From Dipetalonema caudispina (taxonomy: Eukaryota > Nematoda > Chromadorea > Rhabditida > Onchocercidae), in the NCBI GenBank assembly GCA_013365325.1, contig JABVXV010000685.1:1-15191 (forward strand): a stretch of 15,191 bases of DNA. Direction: 5' to 3'. Position numbers and translations under genes: made by a program. This document shows, one piece after another, positions 10,601 through 15,191 of this stretch (its first letter is position 1; the number at the start of each line of letters is the position of its first letter). Under the pieces are notes generated by a model. The model ran no database searches and was not told the DNA's origin. It was given only the letters and a program-made list of their open reading frames with translations.

Positions 10601-13600
10601 CATCCTGGTATCTAAATAGAACCGCTGAAATTTACATATTTTGATCAACAAACAATTAGGCACTCAAGGAGTAAATCTGGAAAGCTGATATAAAGTGTTG
10701 AATTGCGCTCGATTTTCGCAAACAATGTTTAAGTAAGTTTCTGATCATGCCATATTGCTATGAAATGCCTGATCGATAATGGTCCTAATATTCAAGAACA
10801 ACCATCCTTGGGAGGATCACCGTTTTCTTGTCCTGATTCATTTAACTACGTTTGTTATCCAGTCGTTAGGTAATCTTGAAAAACAAACATATTTGGAGCG
10901 GTGACGCAATTTTTAAATTTAGAATAATGCGAAAGACTCCAATGTAATCGCTATCTAGGAAATAGAAATCTAATTACCAGTGGTTTCAATAACATCATGT
11001 CCATCAGATATCCGATAATCCGCTGCTACAGTTGGAGCAGAAGTAGGAGCAACGTGTTGGCGCGATGATGACGATGATGGCGGTGGGCTACCAGGTGACT
11101 GCCATTCCAAATCATTATACGGCTCTTCTTTCTGTGGGATGATTTCTGCCGGTATACGTGCTTCGCCTTCAACCAGTGTTATTATTGAAGCTGTAAACAT
11201 TGAACAGTTATTTATCCAAAAGTGTTCCTCATTTACAAGTCCACTTTGAAAAAATACGGAAGTAAAATGACCAATGATGAACAGAAAACACGGTGCTATC
11301 GCGAATGCATGATCTGGAAAGAAATTTTAAACGAACAAAATCAAAAATATCATTTCTGAGCATGCTACTACTACAATCATGCAATTAATCTTTTTCAGTA
11401 TTAATTCGAAATTCTTTTGTTTAGCAAAGTTTTGAGGAACGAATAACAATCCATGAAGCTACTGTCGACCTGAAAGCAACACATACATGCTTTTCACTTC
11501 TAGAAAATCGCAAAACTTTAAGCGAAATCATACGTTTAATTCATGTGTCTAAAAGAATCATGTAGGAATACACTATCCACAACGAAATACATGAACTGCA
11601 ATGGACGGAAATAATTCATCTACGATTCAAGTGATCACAAAGTCGGAACTTCATCATGCTCAACTGATCCGATGGCAAAAATTATAAGCATAAAGTATAA
11701 GAATAAAGCAAGAAACGAAAACTTATGAAGGTGCTGATGTAAAAAACATTCTCGGAAAGGATGAAACAATCGCGTAAATAGGGTAATTGGTAACTTGTTA
11801 GGCACTTTCTCTCATAAATTTTTAGCAAAAGGACTTAGAAAATAAATCCTCAAATTGGGTGTTTAGAAGCGAATGATGCAACTTTTTTTTCAGTTCATCC
11901 CGAAAAAACAAAAAAAAAAGAAAAAAAAATGACAGTAAACTACTATATTACAGTTAGCAATTCATACATAAGAAAATAGAAAAAGGACTAAAACGATAAT
12001 TTTAATGGAAATAACGCAACAATAATCAAAAAAACGTACGTCTAGTCAGGGTCTTCAGTTCATAAGCAGTAAACACACCAGTCCCCCAAATACCCTCATG
12101 CACTGCCAATTTGTCAGGATCTGTAAATAATAATGAACATTAAATTGATATATGATAACGCTTTGACCCAATCATATCCACTTATTAAACAGTATCTAGA
12201 ACTTCTTGGAATTAAAGCTTTATTTAAAAACTAAATAGAAAACCATATACAATAGCGAGTGTATGCTATAATACTAAATAAAATATGTTCAGGTAATTTA
12301 ATCCAAAGAGAAAATAAAAATTTAGATGGCATGATTATGCACAATGTTTGAAGTCCGACTTCAAAAGGAAAAAAAAAGAACAGCTCCTCAAGTGATATAA
12401 TTAAACCATCTTTTTTAAAATAAGACATCAGAACCTTTCTCATCGCTCTCCTCTTCAGCAGCATCTGGGTTCGTCGTGTGTATAAAATTTGCCAAAAATA
12501 AATCTAATTCGCGTACAGCTATACTAATATGATAAGGATTTACACATAAACTTGGAAATGCACATTCAGAACATTTTTCCAAACGTTCACCATCCGTGCT
12601 TTCCAGAGGAATACCCTAGAATGTAGATGACTTGAAATTTCTAAGTGGCCTAAAACTAAATTAACCTTCATAAGGTGAAATGAACTGGGAGATCTCGAAC
12701 TGGGAAGTACCGAAGTTGTCGTGAAATCACTGTATGAGCTCGTAATTCATTCTCGAAAAAATATCACCAAAAAGAATTCATAACCCTTTCCCATACCTTG
12801 AATAAAATGACCATCACCAGATCAAGACGCCACACTTTGTCGGCTTGTCGCAGGCAGTCGATTCGTCGCATTTTCCCTTTTTGATCCGGATTTGATAATA
12901 TGCATACTGCTGGTCTCTGTCCTGTGACACAGAGGACAAAATCTTCCCGACAGTGAGGTTGTATATCTTTCCTTAACTTACCAAGCAATCGTCCTGCCCA
13001 TTTTTGCTTGATTTCCACTCGCTCATTCTGCAAATTAAAAGCTTGAGATAGAACAAGGAAAAATCAAATTTCACTACGGAAATGAAATATAAAAGAATTC
13101 AATCTTCCTCCTCATCACTTCCTTAATATCCTCGTAATACGGTCACCGTCTTTCTACACTGTAGTAGTATCAAACAGTTCAGCTAAAACTATATGATTCC
13201 CAGTACCGACATCTAATGAACAGGGACGGTTTGAGAGTCAGCAAAACTAAAATGTTTCATCAGGAAATTCACGTTCAGCAAATATATTGTAAAGTTCCAA
13301 TGATGCTAAAATTTGATGAAACTCTGTGTGAACTTTAAGAAACAAACAAAAACTTGCCATCAGCGCATCTTTGCAGCTTTTCTCTTCATCGACTGTCATT
13401 CGTTTTTCGTTTCTTTTCATATATCTTCGCTTTGCAGCTTGTAAATTAAACCAAACGTAACTGAATTCTTTCACATACGGTAGTAACGCCTCCACGAAGG
13501 GATGAAATTCATCCTAAAATGCACTGTCTTGACAACATCGCATTAAAATCTCTTTCGATTTTGATATGATTTTCATCACTATTTTAAATTAAAACAAGTT

Positions 13601-13798
13601 TTACTTATACCTCGTACCTAATACGATACCAAAACTGTGGTTCTCGGTATAATGATGTTTTTGATATTCTCGGGAGAGGTGAGTAAACTAAAGGAAACTA
13701 ATCGTTCTATATTTTAATAAATTTTGAATTGAACAAACCACATTGCCAGCTGGATATTGACTACTACACAAGGGATAGTCAGTGATACTATTTGCCAT
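4525..13798 (-). CDS. nfi-1: Nuclear Factor I (NFI/CTF) transcription factor, 19 coding exons, 991 aa
   Basis: This is a sequence-specific nuclear DNA-binding protein; family members bind TTGGC(N5)GCCAA as dimers and regulate transcription. Joining the 19 exons listed below (60, 156, 231, 181, 81, 213, 137, 158, 51, 246, 140, 100, 234, 223, 129, 253, 109, 121 and 153 nt) gives one uninterrupted frame of 2976 nt. Residues 21-60 match the NFI pre-N segment (DEFHPF, WFNLQA, KRNEKRM). Residues 73-195 match the NFI MH1-like core ([54 protein letters not shown]). Residues 205-991 are a divergent Ser/Thr/Pro/Gln-rich tail, as expected for a regulatory region. Vertebrate NFIs are about 500-570 residues, so this tail is long. 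The start has an in-frame TGA three codons upstream and G at -3 and +4. The DNA-binding part is secure; some tail exon ends or alternative isoforms may differ. Confidence 0.95.
4880..5000 (-). CDS. nfi-1: nfi-1 exon 18 (residues 901-941)
   Basis: Acceptor ttgtttag; AA plus T gives N901, then [20 protein letters not shown] and [20 protein letters not shown], ending in phase 0 before the strong donor GTAAGT. Ser/Thr/Pro dominate. A nearer AG (tatatcag) would break phase with exon 17. Confidence 0.84.
5199..5307 (-). CDS. nfi-1: nfi-1 exon 17 (residues 865-900)
   Basis: Acceptor ggttttag; G plus TT gives V865, then [20 protein letters not shown] and [15 protein letters not shown], with AA before donor GTAAGT. 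A second AG eleven bases further in (aatcag) is out of phase. Reading through the donor gives AAG TAA, so intron retention would end the protein here. Confidence 0.82.
5493..5745 (-). CDS. nfi-1: nfi-1 exon 16 (residues 781-864)
   Basis: Acceptor atttacag; starts [20 protein letters not shown]. Three (S/T)PVP motifs occur at 794-797, 810-813 and 821-824 within a Pro/Ser/Thr-rich stretch, followed by acidic [13 protein letters not shown] and [15 protein letters not shown]. It ends in phase 1 before donor GTATGT. Pro-rich composition is typical of NFI activation regions. Confidence 0.88.
6174..6302 (-). CDS. nfi-1: nfi-1 exon 15 (residues 738-780)
   Basis: Acceptor gcttgtag; reads [20 protein letters not shown], then a short Asn run and six Ala (763-768), and [12 protein letters not shown] before donor [15 protein letters not shown] loosely recalls the RPVITGP region of vertebrate NFI tails. 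It is 129 nt with phase 0 at both ends, so skipping would keep frame. The frame continues open on the far side of the acceptor for a few codons only. Confidence 0.82.
6583..6805 (-). CDS. nfi-1: nfi-1 exon 14 (residues 663-737)
   Basis: Acceptor atttttccag; AG plus T gives S663, then [20 protein letters not shown]. The middle part, [20 protein letters not shown] and [13 protein letters not shown], is charged and probably helical, the only such stretch in the tail. It ends KPGNPQ in phase 0 before donor GTATAC. Confidence 0.88.
6806..7318 (-). other. Intron 13 of nfi-1 (513 nt), no gene seen
   Basis: AT-rich with frequent stops in all frames. No recognisable exon, RNA gene or repeat. Confidence 0.65.
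7319..7552 (-). CDS. nfi-1: nfi-1 exon 13 (residues 585-662)
   Basis: Acceptor ttattctag; AG plus G gives R585 followed by [13 protein letters not shown], so RKRNHSP forms a basic cluster next to Ser-Pro, a possible nuclear-localisation signal in the position where vertebrate NFIs have KRLKSVEDEMDSP (inference). The rest includes a short Gln run (618-621) and [20 protein letters not shown]. It ends SNGDVISF plus AG before GTGTGT. Symmetric exon (phase 2). Confidence 0.88.
7674..7868 (+). other. Exon-like plus-strand segments inside nfi-1 intron 12
   Basis: Local GC is raised. Segment 7674-7759 sits between ttgcacag and AACAG|GTAAAT and reads [20 protein letters not shown] and QIQKHASN, phase 2. 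Segment 7838-7868 sits between ttcatag and AACAG|GTAACA, joins in phase and reads [11 protein letters not shown]. The opposite strand is also open, but no phase joins it to nfi-1 exon 12. Could be a nested antisense gene fragment, an old insertion, or chance. Confidence 0.22.
7899..7998 (-). CDS. nfi-1: nfi-1 exon 12 (residues 552-584)
   Basis: Acceptor aaatttcag; C plus GC gives R552, then [20 protein letters not shown] and [12 protein letters not shown], with AG before donor GTAAAA. It starts in phase 1 and ends in phase 2. Exons 11 and 12 together are 240 nt and could be skipped as a pair in frame. Confidence 0.84.
7999..8684 (-). other. Intron 11 of nfi-1 (686 nt), no gene seen
   Basis: AT-rich intron without an exon that joins in phase. 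It contains two GCCAA half-sites ten bases apart (8146-8150 and 8156-8160). A short plus-strand open stretch near 8338-8440 has no supporting splice partners. Confidence 0.65.
8685..8824 (-). CDS. nfi-1: nfi-1 exon 11 (residues 505-551)
   Basis: Acceptor gtttttag; GA from exon 10 plus A gives E505, then [40 protein letters not shown] and SSVTPQ, with a final C before donor GTTAGT. It contains no Met and is short, so it is easily missed, but it is open in the only phase that joins both neighbours. Ser/Thr/Gln-rich, no known domain. Confidence 0.83.
8945..9050 (-). pseudogene. Decayed duplicate of nfi-1 exon 10 inside intron 10
   Basis: Translated on the minus strand this piece gives GHHELH, a stop, then after a short frame slip [20 protein letters not shown]. 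Exon 10 reads [12 protein letters not shown], then [25 protein letters not shown](S)-G-NE and the order of residues agree. At DNA level blocks such as gtttcg and tg-atgatg-c-tttcct are shared. Stops and the slip mean it is not coding. It appears to be a remnant of an internal tandem exon duplication. Confidence 0.68.
9244..9489 (-). CDS. nfi-1: nfi-1 exon 10 (residues 423-504)
   Basis: Acceptor gacttgcag; the frame reads R423 then [20 protein letters not shown], a Ser/Gly/His-rich middle with [12 protein letters not shown], and ends TNGLRPRT plus GA before donor GTGAGT. Reading through the donor meets TGA at once (GAG TGA), so intron retention would truncate the protein. A decayed copy of its 3' half lies in the following intron. 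The exon is 246 nt, phase 2 at both ends. Confidence 0.88.
9818..9868 (-). CDS. nfi-1: nfi-1 exon 9 (residues 406-422, 51-nt small exon)
   Basis: Acceptor ttttttcag; AG from exon 8 plus G gives R406, followed by [16 protein letters not shown] and AG before donor GTTATT. The exon is symmetric (phase 2 at both ends), so exon 8 could also splice straight to exon 10 in frame. This makes it a candidate cassette exon. Confidence 0.78.
10001..10158 (-). CDS. nfi-1: nfi-1 exon 8 (residues 354-405)
   Basis: After acceptor atttgcag the frame reads [20 protein letters not shown], then an Ile/Gly-rich part ([20 protein letters not shown]) and ends NR plus AG before [16 protein letters not shown] is a basic/Ser patch that could add nuclear-localisation or phosphorylation sites; this is inference. 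It starts in phase 0 and ends in phase 2. Confidence 0.87.
10475..10611 (-). CDS. nfi-1: nfi-1 exon 7 (residues 308-353)
   Basis: Acceptor tctatttag is followed by AT, completing D308, then [20 protein letters not shown] and an acidic stretch ([21 protein letters not shown]) before donor GTACTT. A second acceptor 15 bases upstream (tttcag) opens the same frame but is out of phase with exon 6, so the inner site is preferred. It starts in phase 1 and ends in phase 0. Confidence 0.84.
10978..11190 (-). CDS. nfi-1: nfi-1 exon 6 (residues 237-307)
   Basis: Follows acceptor tgtttacag; C from exon 5 plus CT gives P237, then [40 protein letters not shown] (258-277) is a Pro/Ser-rich linker that loosely recalls vertebrate EEPFYTGQGRSPG. 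The exon ends HDVIETT plus G before GTAATT. The 213 nt are phase 1 at both ends. Likely part of the flexible transactivation region. Confidence 0.88.
11191..12039 (-). other. Intron 5 of nfi-1 (849 nt), no gene seen
   Basis: This is the longest intron of the gene. It is AT-rich with adenine-rich runs near 11890-11930, and I found no extended coding-like frame and no exon that joins in phase. I saw no recognisable RNA gene or mobile element. Confidence 0.7.
12040..12120 (-). CDS. nfi-1: nfi-1 exon 5 (residues 210-236)
   Basis: Bounded by acceptor atttacag and donor GTACGT. G plus AT from exon 4 gives D210, followed by [20 protein letters not shown] and LKTLTR. This resembles the vertebrate segment DSFVTSGVFSVTELVRVSRT just after the DNA-binding domain. 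It is 81 nt with phase 1 at both ends, so skipping it would keep frame. Confidence 0.88.
12435..12615 (-). CDS. nfi-1: nfi-1 exon 4 (residues 150-209, end of DNA-binding domain)
   Basis: Starts [12 protein letters not shown], invariant in the family, after acceptor attctag. [20 protein letters not shown] (163-182) follows; CVNPYH (173-178) is the Smad MH1 zinc-site motif, where vertebrate NFIs have [18 protein letters not shown] matches vertebrate KELDLYLAYFVH. The exon closes with acidic [10 protein letters not shown] and one base (G) of a split GAT codon. The donor GTTCTG is weak, but the next exon fits only this phase. Confidence 0.92.
12797..13027 (-). CDS. nfi-1: nfi-1 exon 3 (residues 73-149, MH1-like DNA-binding core)
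   Basis: Translation runs from [20 protein letters not shown] to [12 protein letters not shown] and contains the NFI hallmark block [20 protein letters not shown] (residues 117-136). Cysteines are at 98, 105, 114 and 130. C114 and C130 match cysteines conserved in vertebrate NFIs; the vertebrate CC pair before VLSNPD is VC here, so its first Cys is lost. The acceptor is tttgcag and the donor AAG|GTATGG, both phase 0. Confidence 0.96.
13028..13357 (-). other. nfi-1: Intron 2 of nfi-1, apparent GC-AG intron
   Basis: The intron begins GCAAGTTTTT right after the ATG codon for residue 72 and ends in aatttgcag before AAT of exon 3. A GC donor followed by AAGT is the usual form of the rare GC-AG class. 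The nearest GT (13353-13352) would leave phase 1 and add one codon, which does not join in frame to exon 3. Assignment rests on exact family length conservation across the junction. Confidence 0.8.
13358..13513 (-). CDS. nfi-1: nfi-1 exon 2 (residues 21-72, NFI pre-N DNA-binding segment)
   Basis: Translation begins [17 protein letters not shown] after an attttag acceptor and includes [19 protein letters not shown], the strongly conserved basic NFI N-terminal segment. It ends KDALM. Aligned to vertebrate KDELLSEKPEVKQKW, the junction KDALM+[10 protein letters not shown] keeps exactly the same length. That places the exon end at ATG directly before GCAAGT, a GC donor rather than GT. Both ends are phase 0. 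Confidence 0.94.
13739..13798 (-). CDS. nfi-1: nfi-1 exon 1 (residues 1-20, start codon)
   Basis: The exon encodes [20 protein letters not shown] and ends in phase 0 before a GTTTGT donor. An in-frame TGA lies at 13805-13807, so this is the first Met of the frame. The short variable leader joined to DEFHPF mirrors vertebrate NFIs, where a small first exon ending near YSPLCLTQ precedes the same residue; YPLCSSQ here is similar. A donor three bases earlier (AAT|GTGGTT) would drop V20. Other first exons are possible, because alternative N-termini are common in this family. Confidence 0.72.
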
Positions 13799-13844
13799 AA
13801 CTGATCAGTCTTCCTTATTGCATGAAACAATGAACGCATGGCAC

Positions 13845-13862
13845 AACGGTAATGTTACCGTT
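13845..13862. repeat. Near-perfect 18-base palindrome in the nfi-1 leader
   Basis: aacggtaa-tg-ttaccgtt: 8-base arms around a 2-base centre, 47 bases upstream of the start codon. It could be an operator-like site or an RNA hairpin in the 5' UTR. Confidence 0.5.
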
Positions 13863-13904
13863 TTGCAAATGCTTATTGTCTGCTCTCTCCCTCTTTTGCG
13901 TTCA

Positions 13905-13935
13905 CCTGTAAATTACACATTCCAATGATTTATCT
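13905..13935 (-). promoter_or_regulatory. Possible trans-splice or 5' UTR splice acceptors of nfi-1
   Basis: Two acceptor-like strings precede the start: actttgcag (AG at 13934-13935) and aatttacag (AG at 13906-13907). The second is also a fair donor (CAG|GTGAAC), so the 28 bases between could be a tiny exon. Nematode leaders often receive a spliced leader at such sites; the resulting 5' UTR would be about 107 or 135 bases. Confidence 0.3.
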
Positions 13936-14488
13936 GCAAAGTAATCAAACTATATTAACCATTTGTGAATTGTCTACAGTTGATGTGAAATAAAAAAAAA
14001 AAAAACACTGAACCATACGGAGAATACAGAAGTACAGGAATTTGAAAATTTTCGAAAATACTCTCAAATTCAACTAAACCTATATAATCACTCAACGAAG
14101 ATTAGAAAATCCGAAATTAAGGTTTGAAATGATGGTTTAAAAACATTAAAAGATAAAAGTTTAACACTGTAACATCCTAAACTTTAATTTAGGATATTGT
14201 AAGTATCTATCACAGTAATTAGCGATGGAAAATCAATTATGAAGAATAAATGTGGAGGAATTGCAAAGATAATAACAAAATCAGTAATAATATTAAAGAA
14301 AAAAACTAACAGATGAAAAGAGAACCTGGGAAGTTCAAACTTAATAACAATTATTGCGGTTAAACAGTACGCCGATCTTTGATTTTTAATTGACAGAACA
14401 ATCATTTAAAAATCTAATAAAATTATCAACGCATATAATGAGAAGTAATGATTTGCATATCACATCATATCAGTAGTCGTCTACTTCT

Positions 14489-14632
14489 ACGTACATTGCA
14501 GAACGGCTCACACATTATATCGATGATTTAAATAAAATCAGAGAAACGTAATGCACGTTAGTCTCACGCAACACAATTCTACATTTTACGTAATCTTCAA
14601 AGTCATTATACAACGTTACGTGCGTAATACGT
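14489..14632. promoter_or_regulatory. Cluster of seven ACGT cores upstream of nfi-1
   Basis: ACGT occurs at 14489, 14546, 14555, 14588, 14613, 14618 and 14629 within 144 bases of AT-rich DNA, several as ACGTG, ACGTAA or CACGTTA. ACGT is the core of bZIP sites and part of bHLH/HIF-type sites. The density is far above what the base composition predicts. Binding is inferred, not shown. Confidence 0.4.
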
Positions 14633-14700
14633 GATATATCCATCGTACTTTACAGCTTCTATACGCACAAAAAATAAATTTCTAAAGAAATTTATAAAAG

Positions 14701-14721
14701 TTGGCAAAATTCCAAGTTGGC
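14701..14721 (+). promoter_or_regulatory. Candidate NFI binding site upstream of nfi-1
   Basis: TTGGC-AAAAT-TCCAA matches the NFI palindrome TTGGC(N5)GCCAA at 9 of 10 fixed positions. A further TTGGC half-site follows at 14717-14721; aagttggcaaa is repeated with a 16-base period (14698 and 14714). It lies about 900 bases 5' of the nfi-1 start, so autoregulation is possible. Confidence 0.5.
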
Positions 14722-15111
14722 AAAGGCTCATTGTGTAATAATTGTTATAAGCGTAAAAAATCAAAAAATGATGCATACGGTATACATTGCAAGACCTATT
14801 TGTATGGAATAGCTCTTTATCAAGGAGTTTTTTTTTTTTTTTTTTGTTTGCAGAGAACGAATATGGTTCGATATTTAATATATTCAATTTTCAAGCTAGA
14901 TTTTACTTTTCCATTATTGAAATTTCATCAATTAGATTAGAATATTTTTCTAATTTGTTTGGATCACTCATATATGATTGTCGCTTAACCAACAATCAAC
15001 AGGTTGCTGTTGCTAAAGTTTCGTCAATTTAAAAAATGCCTTGTCTACAATTCCCACGATTCACAGATCACATAAGATGTGGTGCTTTCAGTATGATATG
15101 GTCTTAGATAC

Positions 15112-15179
15112 GATTATGCATTGAAGCATATACCATTTTCTCATCATTGTACCGTTGAAAACGCTCCGAATTTGTTGTC
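15112..15179 (-). other. Coding-like minus-strand stretch at the window edge, possible upstream exon
   Basis: After an acceptor-like atttgcag (AG 15180-15181) the minus strand reads TTNSERFQRYNDEKMVYASM and HNR before a possible donor GTATCT; an earlier donor GTATAT after DEKM would leave phase 0, compatible with exon 2 of nfi-1. The residue mix looks coding, but the piece is short and the window ends here. It could be an alternative 5' exon of nfi-1, another gene, or chance. Confidence 0.22.
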
Positions 15180-15191
15180 CTGCAAATGTGC

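Larger units (their letters stand above)
13799..15191. other. Region upstream of nfi-1, no clear gene
   Basis: AT-rich DNA holding the leader, ACGT cluster and NFI-like site described separately, a GA-rich minus-strand tract next to the leader (13881-13899), an A14 run (13992-14005) and a T18 run (14828-14845). Open frames here are rich in Phe/Ile/Lys and look like chance. Confidence 0.6.

Noticed and set aside
10621..10663. Upstream extension of nfi-1 exon 7 from acceptor aaatttcag
   Set aside because: Adds five codons but enters in phase 0, while exon 6 ends in phase 1; the inner acceptor tctatttag fits.
14184..14405. 73-codon minus-strand frame resembling membrane segments
   Set aside because: Ile/Phe-rich translation of AT-rich DNA with no splice link to nfi-1 and no family resemblance.
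14701..15032. Overlapping plus-strand frames of about 80 codons
   Set aside because: Both read through an 18-base T run as poly-Phe; frames overlap each other and lack any motif.

Overview
The window comes from a eukaryotic nuclear genome. It is AT-rich, and its one clear gene is cut into short exons by introns of about 130 to 850 bases with nematode-like acceptors (ttttag, tttcag, tttacag, ttgcag). The protein, codon use and intron sizes suggest a nematode, most likely a filarial or other clade III parasite. The group is inferred from style, not from a database match.

The main feature is a Nuclear Factor I (NFI/CTF) transcription factor gene on the minus strand, from the start codon at 13798 to the stop at 4525. 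I could follow 19 coding exons with all 18 junctions in phase, giving 2976 coding bases and 991 residues. Exons 2-4 encode the NFI DNA-binding domain: a pre-N helical part beginning DEFHPF, then an MH1-like core with [20 protein letters not shown] and a Smad-like CVNPYH motif. Exons 5-19 encode a long, poorly conserved Ser/Thr/Pro-rich tail with basic patches and a short Gln run. Intron 2 appears to use a GC donor. Intron 10 carries a decayed copy of exon 10.

Upstream of the gene (13799-15191) are a leader with a possible trans-splice acceptor, two upstream ATGs and a palindrome. Further out lie a cluster of ACGT cores (14489-14632) and a near-consensus NFI binding site (14701-14715) that could allow autoregulation. 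A coding-like stretch on the minus strand sits at the right edge (15112-15179).

Downstream of the gene are a short 3' UTR with an AATAAA signal (4443-4448) and about 4.4 kb of AT-rich DNA with no gene I can name. That part holds a perfect 20-bp-stem hairpin (478-525), an old tandem duplication of about 175 bases (620-945), an 18-base palindrome (4246-4263) and a few weak plus-strand coding-like pieces (175-276 and 2046-2290). No tRNA, rRNA, CRISPR array or intact transposon was seen.
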